A stretch of 64,000 bases of DNA. It comes from Mya arenaria. Lineage: Eukaryota > Mollusca > Bivalvia > Myida > Myidae. The position numbers and the translations under genes were made by a program. The first letter of the stretch is position 1. Each line of letters opens with the position of its first letter. Positions 1-12,000 of this stretch are shown piece by piece. Under the pieces are notes generated by a model that saw nothing but the letters and a program-made list of their open reading frames with translations, did no database searches and was not told the DNA's origin. The DNA is taken from the NCBI RefSeq assembly GCF_026914265.1, contig NC_069124.1, forward strand, positions 30,360,883 to 30,424,882, given 5' to 3'.

Positions 1-134
1 AAAATCTACGATCTGATATTTTGTCAGCAATCTTTTATCATTGGTTTGCAGATATTTACGCAAAAAATTGCACTCTCCAAGACAAAAAATAAAAAAGTTG
101 TTAAAATGGTCAATCTGTGAGAGTGCAACTTTAA
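1..134. repeat. Foldback MITE-A, copy 1 (cut by window edge)
   Basis: The right half of a dispersed foldback element seen four more times in the window (from 11043, 14508, 17877 and 29503). It ends in a sequence matching AATCTGTGAGAGTGCA followed by CTTTAA. The left half lies outside the window. Confidence 0.8.
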
Positions 135-1782
135 ACAGTGTATTAGTGTATATTAAATGGCAAAGGTGAAACAATATTGGTAAGCGAGTATATAGCAGGG
201 GCGGCTCTTGCATAAGCTATTCAAAATAACGAGTAACATGTAATTGAGATAGCAAACCTTTTGTAACGTGTGTACGATTTGAAGGTCAATTGTTCCTTTT
301 ATCATATAGTTTTCATCAGATTGTCGTTTATTTCAATAAGTGAGCACAGCTAGGTTGATCAAGCCTAGGAACAGTTTTATAAGAATCTGCGCTTGAATGA
401 AACTTGCCATTTCGTGTAAGTCATTTATATTTCTCAGCAGAATAAGTCTTTAACAAAACTTCACTTCCCATATACGCAAGGTTTCACTGTATGTATCATA
501 TAAGCACGTTGCAAATCACAAAAGGTTGTGGCTACTTAGACACAAAAGAAGCAAAAAATAATGATCCTGAAAATACAATCATTGACTGTGAAGCTGACAA
601 GTCAATGGTGTGTGTGCCAGTGTGAAAGATTGTTTGCGTGTATGTCCTAGTATGTGTTTGTATGTGTGTGTATGTATGTATGTTTACTGAAATGTCGTTA
701 AAATTGGCGATTGTTTTTAAATATCATGCAGTTCTAAATAAACTGTATTTTTTTACTAAAATTATTTTAAATGTGACTTAAATATCATGCATTTTTTGTA
801 AAAGTTTGTTGAAAAGATCGAGTTTATGACATTGGGAAAATCATTCCTAAGATATGACCTAGTGACCTAGTTCTTGTTATGAGGTGACCCAAATTCACAA
901 ATGTTCACGACAATATGTAGAAATATGTAGAAAAGTATTCCGACAAAGTTTCATAACAATTGGATAAAAACTATTGACTTTATGACATGGAATAAAAAAT
1001 ATTCGCAAAATTGTTAACGAACACAAACGCCCGTCCACTCGTCCGGTTTTCGCTACTATATAATTTTAGAATTGTTCGATAAAAAATCCGGCTAAAAATC
1101 TTTTTCTATTGTTTGAAAATATATATAGCAATTTAAGTAATTTCGTAAAATAAATAGTTTAATATAATACATCTGATGAAATCATTTTAAATATTTTCTA
1201 TGATATACAATGTACAATGTAAATGAAAATATTTAATATTTTGCCATGTAGTTTTGAAGAAAATATACAGTAATTCAAGCTACCATATTTTTACAGGAAA
1301 TAAAAATGCCAAAAATCAACATTAATCTTGTTACATAGTGTAAATCTTACTTAAATACAAATGTAATGTGTTTCCTACCAAATAAATGCATTTTACTCAA
1401 GAAATTCAATCAGAATATAGTATTTAATCAAATTTGTGAAATAAAAGCTATAACATGTTTGGGAAAATTACTTATATCGGCTTAGAACTATAGCAGCCTA
1501 GAAATATCGTGGGAAATTCAAATAAGCAATTAAATAGTGGAACAAAAGTGATAAATCGACCAATTACATTTATGTGCGGTACGTTTCCTCGTACACATGA
1601 TTGGAAATGCAGCGATAAGATTGGTTTAGAAACCATTTTGCGCATGCTTTCCGGAAGGCGAAAAAGTGAAAACGAAAGTAGCCCTTTGCCGTTCGGCGAA
1701 AGTGCGACAATGCGATAATTGTTCGTAATGTCGCGTTTTAGCTTTGTTTCTTCACTTTAAAACGATATCTCCTGCGACAGTG
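135..1782. other. Gene-free stretch with low-complexity patches
   Basis: AT-rich with no supportable exon. A TATG/TGTG-rich microsatellite lies around 655-690. A degenerate block around 815-1000 (tgacctagtgacctag, then 'caaagtttcataacaattgg') resembles repeats common in molluscan non-coding DNA. The short open frame at 1509-1718 has no recognisable domain. Confidence 0.5.
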
Positions 1783-2190
1783 TTAAAGGGTCTCGCTCAT
1801 GTTTTGTAAAATGCACTTCTTTATAACGAAATAAATTGTGGTAAATCATTAGGAGTGTTAAAATTAAGATACAAAAACCTAAACCCTTCGGCAAAATTTG
1901 TTGATATTTGCTCAAATATCATCTTTGAAGACCACACTTTTATTAGCGTTAATAACGGCTTTGTTGTTGTGTGATTGGTTAATTGACATATCACGTGATG
2001 TTATCAATGTATTGTTAAGATGTCAAAATATTTTTCACTTTGCAATTCTTTGTTGCCTAGAGGCTAATTCGTCAGTTTTCTTGACTTAACCGGCGTGGGT
2101 TCGCACCCCGCTAAAGCCAAAATACTTTTTTGAACTATAAATGATTTTTTTTCTGAAATTTCGATATCATAGAGTAAAATAATGATAAAA
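1783..2190 (+). repeat. Dispersed repeat C with tRNA-like box B, copy 1
   Basis: Resembles 14845-15206 along its length: it starts near GTCTCGCTCATGTTTTGTAA and ends near a block like TTTCTGAAATTTCGATATCA. Around 2094-2107 it has GGGTTCGCACCCC, a box-B-like internal promoter motif. Probably a SINE-like element; the second copy shows the corresponding site diverged. Confidence 0.55.
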
Positions 2191-3504
2191 CTAGATATTG
2201 CTTTTTTGAAAAAGCGCTTGTCTCCCCAATCGTGTGGTCATTGCTGAGAATTAATCGATGATGGACATGAAATTTGTACTTAGGGACTGTAGAGGAACCA
2301 ACAGTGACCTCAAAGTTTAGCCTATTAACCCATATTAAATAGTGAACATCTACTTCATAAGATCAGTGATCTCAAAATCAATAGGGGTAATCTACTAATC
2401 ATGACCAACTAGCATACCAAGTATGAAGTTCTGGCTCCAAGCGTTCTTTAGTTATTGAGCGGAAACTGTTTTTACCTCAAGGTCACCGTAACCTTGACCT
2501 ACTGATCTTAAATTCATATCATGTACCAACAAAATGTTGTATTAAAAGCAGTATCAAAGCGTGCTTATGTTCAAACTGGTTCTTGGTTTGGTACCAAATG
2601 TGAAGTCATTAGTATTACAGATTTTGCGCTCAACTTTAACGATTACATAGTTTGAATGGTGCCATATAGTATATATACATGTTTAAATTTTATATACTTC
2701 GTTTACATTTTCCTAGAAAATGTAAACGAAGTTTGTATTGTATGAAGTTCCTGGGCGCAAACGTTATTCAATTATTGATCGAAGCCATTTTTTAGCTCAA
2801 GGTCATCGGGACCTTGACATTTGACCTCCTGATCACAACATCAATAGGGGTCATCTACATGACCAAACTGCATACCAAGTATGAAGTTCCTGGGTTCTTT
2901 AGTTACTGAGCGGTAACCGTTTCTTCACCTCAAGGTAACGGCGACCTTGACCTTTGACGAATTGTGACGTACAGACTGACGGACTGACAGACGGACTGAC
3001 GTACTGATCATAAAATCAATAGGGGTCTTTACTAGTCATGACCAACTTGAAAACCAAATATGAAATTCCTGGATGCAAGCGTTCTTTAGTTACTGAGTGG
3101 AAACCGTTTCTTCACCTCAAGGTCACGGCGACCTTGACCTTTGACTTACTGATCTCAAAATCAATAGGGGTGTTTACTAGTCATGACCAACTTGCATACC
3201 AAGTATGAAGTTCCTGGGTGCAAGCGTTCTTTAGTTACTGAGCGGTAACCGTTTCTTCACCTCAAGGTCACGGGGACCTTGACCTTTGACTTACTGATCT
3301 CAAAATCAATAGGGTTCATCTACTAGGCATGACCAACTAGCATACCAAGTATGAAGTTCCTGTGTGCAAGCGTTCTTTACTTATTGAGCGGAAACGAAGT
3401 GTGACGTACAGACTGACGGACTGATTGACTGACTGACGGACGGACGGACGGACGGACTGACGGACAGGGCAAAAACATTATGACTCCCCATGAATGAGGG
3501 AGAT
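2190..3504 (-). repeat. Long repeat F, copy 1 (about 1.3 kb, internal tandem subrepeats)
   Basis: Reverse-oriented relative of the element at 52746-54326. Both share the end 'cttttttgaaaaagcgc.tgtctcccc' and the opposite end with GGGCAAAAAC next to a run of CGGACGGACTGA units. The interior repeats a block of roughly 150 bp built from CAAGGTCACGGCGACCTTGA, a spacer, and ATACCAAGTATGAAGTTCCT. No coding frame of note, so it looks non-autonomous. Confidence 0.75.
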
Positions 3505-4095
3505 ATTACAAGTATTTTCAGATGCACTACCGATAAAAACAAATTTTGGTTCAAAATACATGAGAGAGTCTCTTTAAAAAACAACAGCACAAAAAATAAA
3601 AATGACCAAAGAAATACTCTTTTTATGAACAAAATAACTTTAATTCAAGTTACAATGATGACTTACCGCTACCACAAACAGTTCGTTGCAAAAATGAGAT
3701 TGCTATGTTCAATGTTCAATGTTTGATCCTAAAGAACGTGGCGAAGTTTCATTGGAGTCAGATTCAAAACAGATTGTTGGAGCCGAAATACGTTCAGTGA
3801 TGTGGATTAAAGAAATAATATTATGTCTACGTCCGGAAATACAGCCTGCATTTAATGATGTATGTTCCAAACAAATGATACATGTCATATTTATTCAATA
3901 TTCAAGCCATTATACAACCGTGAATATGCAATGCGGTTATCCAAGAACGGTCATCCATCACAACGTCCAAAACAAGTCATACGTTGATATTTTTATGTAA
4001 ATGGCGGGAAAGGTTTCATATTCAGGCGGGGAATTCGGCCTCTTACGTCACCTCTGAAATGGGTAATGCTATTCTTATATCAGTCAAGGTCGGCA
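3505..4095. other. Gene-free stretch, nothing recognised
   Basis: Unique-looking AT-rich sequence. Two short open frames (3490-3726 and 3719-4000) overlap here but show no family similarity, no splice context and no codon signal I trust. Confidence 0.4.
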
Positions 4096-5095
4096 AAAAT
4101 TGCAACTGCGACAGCTTCTGCTACTGTTTATCTACTGCTACTGTGACAGCTTCTGCTACTGTTGATCTACTGCTACTGCGACAGCTACTGCGACAGCTAC
4201 TGCTACTGCGACAGCTACTGCTACTGTTTATCTACTGCTACTGCGACAGTTACTGCTACTGCGACAGCTACTGCTACTGTTTATCTACTGCTACTGCGAC
4301 AGCTACTGCTACTGCGACAGCTACTGCTACTGTTTATCTACTGCTACTGCGACAGCTACTGCTACTGTTTATCTACTGCTACTGCGACAGCTACTGTGAC
4401 AGCTTCTGCTACTGTTTATCTACTGCTACTGCGACAGCTACTGCTACTGCGACAGCTTCTGCTACTGTTTATCTACTGCTACCGCGACAACTACTGCTAC
4501 TGCGACATCTACTGCTACTGTTTATCTACTGCTACTGTTTATCTACTGCTACTGCGACAGCTTCTGCTACGGTTTATCTACTGCTACTGTTTATCTTCTG
4601 CTACTGTTTATCTACTGCTACTGCGACAGCTACTGCTACTGCGACAGCTACTGCTACTGCGAGAGCTACTGCTTCTGCGACAGCTACTGCGACAGTTACT
4701 GCTACTGTGACAGCTTCTGCTACGGTTTATCTACTGCTACTGTTTATCTTCTGCTACTGTTTATCTACTGCTACTGCGAGAGCTACTGCTACTGCGACAG
4801 TTACTGCTACTGCGACAGTTACTCCTACTGTTTATCGACTGGTTCCGCGATAGCTACTGCTGCTGCTACTCTTCTGCTACAGCAACAGTTACTGCTACTG
4901 TTTATCGACTGGTTCCAAGACAGATACTGCTGTTGTTACTCTTCTGCTATTGCAACAGTTACTGCTACTGTTTATCGACTGGCTCGGCGACAGCTACTGC
5001 TATTGCTACTGTTACAGTTTCTCTACTGCTTCTGCTACTGTTTCAGCTACTTTACTTTAACTGTTACAGCTATTCCTCTGCTACTGTAAAGCTAC
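4096..5095. repeat. 1-kb CTGCTA-based satellite
   Basis: Irregular tandem array of CTACTG, CTACTGCGACAG and CTGTTTATCTA blocks. Because the blocks are mostly multiples of three, more than one forward frame stays open for long distances (3984-4853 and 4162-4710), giving low-complexity translations such as YCYCDSYCYCLSTATATAT. I read this as repeat DNA, not a gene. Units diverge towards the right end, where CTACTGTTTATCGACTGG recurs. Confidence 0.85.
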
Positions 5096-5410
5096 AGTCA
5101 CATGAAAGCCGGACCCACCTAACACGGACCACCCCGGAATAGCACGGAACACCCATGGATCAAGAGATATCTTGATTTGGGGTGGTCCGTATTGGTCCGG
5201 GGTAGTCTTGGGTGAAATAATAAAGTCGACGGTCCCCCGACGGTCGCATATCATCGGACCAGCCCGGACCCAACACGGCACTACAACGGACTGAACACGG
5301 ACTGAACACGGAGCCAACATGGATCCAACACGGAGCCAATACAGAGCAAACATGAATCCAACACGGATTCAACACGAATCCAACAACACGGATTACCCCG
5401 GTACCACCAC
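5096..5410. repeat. Short-unit minisatellite rich in CACGGA
   Basis: Degenerate 10-13 bp tandem units (for example ccaacacggatt, gaacacggact). The reverse-strand open frames here are products of the repeat. Confidence 0.7.
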
Positions 5411-5865
5411 GGTGATAAATTTGTTCATGATTTTTTTTACTAATTTGAATAATTTAGTCAAAGGCTTCTTTACTGTAAACATGCAATTAAAATTGTGAAT
5501 TGCGTAGTCTTACAAAACTTTGCTGTCTTTATAAACTATACTTCCTCTTCATACTGGTTTTAATGATATTTATACATTCATACTTGAAAACCAATCATTC
5601 AAGGATAGAATTTCAATGAATTATTTATAATGAATGTCGTATCGATCATACCATTTAAAGAGACATAAAACAGTTTATTGAACAAAAGCATCGTGACGGT
5701 CCTGACCTAAAAACTGAACTAGCGCACTGCCATCCGAAAGGGTAGATGAACAATTAAAAGAAACGGGATATTTTGTTAAAGCGCCCAAACACTTGGTAGT
5801 GAGCCAAAATCATACATTTAAAGACACGCAATATCACAGAGTGTGTCATGTTTAGTGTTTTAATC

Positions 5866-5995
5866 ATGGTAGACACAAGGAGAATTGGAATTTTCCTTCT
5901 CTGTTTTGTGGGTAAGCGTTTTCAAAACAATATTTTGTTTAATTTCTATTGATTTTATTTTGTTCCCGCGTTTTCTACATTGTTATTGAAACATA

Positions 5996-6061
<66 letters not shown>

Positions 6062-9000
6062 CGGTCGATTGATTGATTTTTTTGTGTATATAGAACTTGA
6101 AATATGGATTTCAAATGAAGAACGACCGTCAGGCATTTTTTTACTTTAAACCACCTTTCGAGAACGGCTCAACACATGTGTATTACCCTGTTTATATGGC
6201 GAGAGTTACCCTCGGGGTTATATTTGCCCCGAGTGTTGAGGCGGGGTTAACTTGCCCCCCCCCCCCCCAAATCCTTCGTGGATATGTCATGTCATATAAA
6301 CACAAGACCTGAGTTGCCCGCGAGGGTATTTCGATTTCGATAATTTTTCAGGTCGTTTTCCTCGGCGAAATTGGCTGAAACATTCTATTACAATGTTTAT
6401 TTGTTGCATTTTTATTTACCTACATGTTTTTTTTTTCTTTTTTCGCGTTTTGGTCTCTTTTGCGGCTAGTATTAAAGAATCAACATTGATTTCTAGCTAT
6501 AGTTGACTATTCAAAAAGGCGTGCTATGTTTGTTTCAGGTTTCTCGACTTACCTATTTTTTGCCCCGAGCCTCGGCATTTTCATTGCCTTGAGAAATATA
6601 TGTTTACATTTGTTTGATTTAATCTATCTGAAGTTTTTGGCATTTAACAATATCAGCGATGCTAATACAGCGTGTATCGATGCTCTAATGCACCAGTCAA
6701 TTGTAACCTCGCCCCCCCCCCCAGGTCCGGGGGTATACCGGGGAAATGGCTAAAAAAATTACCCCAAAAAGATTTTTCGACCTACCTACCATACTTAACA
6801 GGGCATGAAAGAAGTTTTTTAAATTCAACAAAAACTCTTCCAAAACAATTATCCCAGGGGCAAATGTTGCTCATACATAGCGAGGTATTTATAAAAAGAA
6901 ACATTAAGTTTAGAGAACCATTTAAGTTTGTCCCCTACCCCATTTGCCTCACCTGCAAAATGTCTATTTTATCAGTGCAACTGATGTAGACAATGATCTC
7001 TGGCAATAAAATTAATATTAACATAAATAATAGTAAAAAAATGGAAATGGAACATACACAATGGAGCAAATTGCTTCATCGAGAAACAAAGGGATTTTCC
7101 CTTGAATGTTTCCTGGTCGGGAAATATGTAAAAAAAAGGGGTTCCCCTTCGGTGATTCCTGGTGAGGAAATATGTTAACAAGGGGGTTCCCTTTTAGTGT
7201 TTCCTGGTCGGAAAATATGTAAACAAGGGGGTTCCCTTTTAATGTTTGCTGGTCGGGAAATATGTAAACAAGGGGGTCCCTTTTAATGTTTCCTGGTCGG
7301 GAAATATGTGAACATGGGGGTTTCCTTTCAGTGTTTATTGGTCGGAAAATATGTTAACAAGGGGGTTCCCTTTTGGTGTAACTTGGTCGGGAATTATGTG
7401 AACAAGGGGTTCCCCTTTAGTGTTCCCTGGTCGGGAAATATGTAAACAAGGGTGTTCCCTTATTGTTTCCTGGTTGGGAAATATATATAAAAAAGGGGTT
7501 TTCCGTTAGTGTATACAGGTAATAAAATATGTAAACAAGGGGGATCCCTTTTGTTTTTCCTGGTCGGGAAATATGTTAACAAGGGAGTTTTCCTTAGTGT
7601 TTCTTGGTCGGGAAATATGTAAACAAGGGGGTTCCCCTTAAGTGTTTCCTTGTCGGTAAAATTATATATAGAAGGGGGTTCCCTTTAAGTGTTTCCTGGT
7701 CGGGAAATATGTAAACAAGGGGGTTTCCCTTAGTGTTTCTTGATCGGGAAATATGTTAACAAGGGAGGGGGGGGTCCCTTTTGTTTTTCCTGGTCGGGAA
7801 ATATGTTAACAAGGGAGTTTCCCTTAGTGTTTCTTGGTCGGGAAATATGTAAACAAGGAGGTTTCCCTTTAAGTGTTTCCTTGTCGGTAAATTTTAAAGA
7901 GAAGGGGGTTCCCTTTAAGAGTTTCCTGGTAGGGAAATATATAACAAGGGGGTCCCTTTAAGTGTTTCCTTGCCGGGAAATATGTAAACAAGGGGGTTCC
8001 TTCAGTGTTTCGTGGTCGGGAAATATTTGAACAAGGGGATTTCTTTTAGTGTTTCCTGGTCGGGAAATATGTTAACAAAGGGATTCCTTTTTAGAGTTTC
8101 CTGGTCGGGAAAAATGTAAACAAAGCGGTTCCCGTTAGCGTTTCCTTGTTTGAAAAAATGTTAACAAGGGGGTTCCCCTTTAGTGTTTCCTGGTCGGGAA
8201 ATATGTTCCAACTTGTAGCTTAAGTGTCAATATAAAATTACCTATGCGATACAGGCACATTTTACTAAGGTATGCGTAAAATGGGCGCTTTGTTTTCCGA
8301 TGGGGCAACAAATTATAGAATATTTCCCAAGCGGGAAAACACTAAATGGGGAATCCCTATGTTTACCGATCGGTCGATTACCACAACAGCTCTGAAATAT
8401 AGCCATTCAGTGAGCACTTCCTTATTTTTTAAAAAAATACATCGATCGCATTCGTAAATCTAGACATATCAGTGGCGGAGTCAGGAATCGACGTAAAAGA
8501 GTGCGTATCTTAGGTGCGCCAACGTTTGGCATACTCCCATCCTTTCAACCGAAATTTATGAGGTTTAGAATGAACGCATTGGTGGTTAGGGTACTTTTTG
8601 TAACTTATTTCCGGGTACGCCCCACTCCCTGAAACCGCTAGTGCATAATTAAAAGTTATTATACACAAGACACAAGATCCTTGTTATGGCAGAGGGATAT
8701 TTTTCCTCAAAGGCAATTGTACCACTCGTACAGCTCTAGACACCAATTGAAGAAATTCAAATGGCGATAAGACGTATATCAAATAATGGAAATGATACTG
8801 TTTGTTAAGGCATTCTTTTAATATGATTTTTGTGTGTACATGTATTAATTATTTCTCCAGTGTTAAGTGGTCATGGCCGCTCACATATAAGACAGAACCA
8901 ATAAATTTGATCTACATACTAGTAGGTGACATTGATATTCAATAAGGAACGTTGGTCGTGTATGTGACACGCCGTCTTGATATGGTATTCGTGCCAAGTC

Positions 9001-12000
9001 AAAAATCCCCAAGTGTAACCAGGTTATATACATACCAGACACGAAAACACTCATAAGTAAATAACTCATAAGTAAATACATTTTGTCATGCATTGTGATC
9101 TCGAGGTATGACCTTTATTTCTGTTTGGGACCTGGGCCTCGGGCACGAAATATGAAATTAAACAAGACTTTTAACATTCTTTGTTTTCCTGTAGATTGAC
9201 TGTGGGTCGGTCGGTCGGTCGGTTAATAAATAGTGTGGTTCGGTTGGTCGATAAATAATGTGCGTCGGTCGGTCGGTCGATTAATAGTGTGGATCGGTCT
9301 ATAAATATTGTGGGTAGGTCGGTCGGTAAAAACGTGTGATTCAGTCGGTCGATAAATAATGCTGGTGCTGGTCGGTCGGTCGTTAAATAGTATGGCGCAG
9401 CCGGTCAATAAATAGTGTTGCTCGGTCGGTTGATAAATAGAGTGTGTCGGTCGGTCGAAAATTATGTGGGTTGGTCGGTCGATAAATAATGTGGGTCGGT
9501 CAGTCGATAAATAGTTGTGTTTTTATCATTTGTTTAAAAAAAAATAGAGAACAAACGTGTAGGCTGCATTGGTATGTGTTTGGGATATAAGTGTGAGAAC
9601 AGTTTATAATGAACTAGGTCAGACGAACAAAACAAGTGCATACTGCTTAAATTACTTAATTGCGATAATAGACATAACATTTGAAATCAATACTTTATAC
9701 GCGTTGATTCATTCGCGTTTCGGAACAACTGCGCATTTAAACTTATAGATATGACTTGTGGTGCTAGTAAAATATTATCAGCTTTGGGTGTAATGCTAAA
9801 TATGTTTTACATACCTTTAAATTAACCTTATGTAATTTTTACAAGAATACTTTTTTAAGGTACTCGATCAACAAATAAGTGAATTCTCTGTTTAGTTGTT
9901 GAATTTTACTTAATCTAAACTTATTTATTTTAAAACGATTGTGAATAAAGTTATAACAACATTATACAAATCACTTTTGTTGGCACGTTGTTACGCCAGA
10001 GGGACGAAACCCACTTGTCCGGCTTGGTGACCACAAACCAAACTCACATGCGCCCAGGCCGGGAATCGAACCCGGTTGGCCTATGTTTAAGCGAGTGCGC
10101 TAACCACTGCGATAACCGGACAACCGGTTTTGATTTTTTACTCTGACTAAAGATTTTCAATATTTTGAGGCTGAAAACTTGCCGTTTGTGGTATCATTTT
10201 CGGTATAAATGTTTATTAAGTATGTTTTAATACGTTCACAGTTTGCAATGTCTCAACATCTCATTATTCATATGAGCCATAATGCTAATTTCTTTCACTG
10301 TCCATATTTTTTTCCAGTAGATCAATTTGCGAGTCAACCAATAAATATGGCACATGATTTGCCGATCAATATGGATTTTAAAAGTATATATTTTTTTTAG
10401 AAATACTGCCATCTGATTGGATCAAAAATGATTTCAGCCACTATATATAAATAATATTAGGTTACCAGACATGACACATGCATATGATAGAGTATCAAAT
10501 AACTTTATTTATACCGAAATTGTTCGATCCATTCGCAGTTTTGTATGAATGTTGAACGTGAGCCAAAATCCATGCGGAAGCATGTCGTCTGCAAACTACG
10601 GCTAAAATAGATTTTAAACAAATAGTTTTTGATTCAAACTTAATTATATAAAATGAAAAAAATAATCATCACATAGATAGCTATTTAACATTTTATTTAA
10701 GGCTTCGTACACACTATACACATTTAAACAAATATCCATAACACATGACCTCTTAGTGTGACCTTGACCTAGGAATCAACGTCTTTCATGCGACAAATCG
10801 ATTCACAGTGATGAACTGTTTGTCCAAGTTCATTCATGCTTGACAATAACATATTCTGGGCATGACCAAATGAACACTCTTTAAAGGGACTTAACACCAG
10901 ATGATACAATTGCAAGAAAAAAAGAACATTGTCAAAAATTAGCATTAAAGTTATATCATTGTGTACAACGCATTGACTCTTAATTACTGGTGAATCACAT
11001 ACCAAACGACACATGCATTTTTCGAAGTTTTTGCGTGTTCCATTAAAGCTGCACTCACACAGATTGACTATTTTTACAACTTTTTTTATTTCTTGTCTTG
11101 GAAAGAGCAAATTTTTGCGTAAATATCTGCAAACCAATGATATAAGTTTGCTGACAAAAAATGAGATCGTAGATTTTCATATTTCCGTTCGAAAATTAAT
11201 GTTATATGAATTAACGGTTTGAGAAAAATGGATAAAACATGTTTTTTAACTTAAATATAAAAATCTGCGATCTTATTTTTGTCAGCAGTCTTACATAACT
11301 GGTTTCCATGGTTTTTCGCAAAAGTTGGCTCGTTCCAAGACAAATAATAAAAAAAAGTTGTCAAAACGTTCAATCTGTGAGAGTGCAGCTTTAACTTGAA
11401 GATTTACTGCGTAAATCCCAGTAAATTTAAAATAGCGTCGGTATATGAATCTGTACTTGTCAAGTGACTTTTAAATGCTAAATATCCACACATGCAATAA
11501 ACTGGAAGACCATTATGCGCTATTTATAAACGGGTAAACTCAGCTGAGACAGCGACAAAATATTCTTTTAATCATATACACTGATGTATTATCGGCCTCC
11601 TAATTGCTCGCATTGACAATTTTCAGCTTGTTTTGAAGAAATACTGTACTTGCCGATTTTTAGACCATCTAGTGCCTAGTCCCTTTAATTAGTACATACA
11701 ATTTAAACTATACATTTGTCATCGACTTTCAATGTGGGACAGAGATCTTGCACGCAGATACGTCGCCTTAAAGGTTTAATTATATTGGTGCCAAGTTATT
11801 TCAAAATCCATTAATGCATGAAGAAATTATTGGCCGTACTAGATCTCAAAAGTTTTAAAAGACATGCATTTAAATACTGATGGGAAGCAGCACTGACATT
11901 TGACCTATACTCGTGACCAAAACTCAATCATGCATGACAAACAAATGAATGGGTAACATGACCACATACACGAGAATGATCCGTCTCCATGGCCTTGTGG

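Noticed and set aside
3984..4853. 289-codon open frame
   Set aside because: It is wholly explained by in-frame tandem CTACTG-based repeats; another frame is open over the same bases and there is no domain or splice context.
10020..10128. tRNA gene on the minus strand
   Set aside because: A- and B-boxes belong to the SINE-A head; further copies with the same body are at 15212 and 21015.
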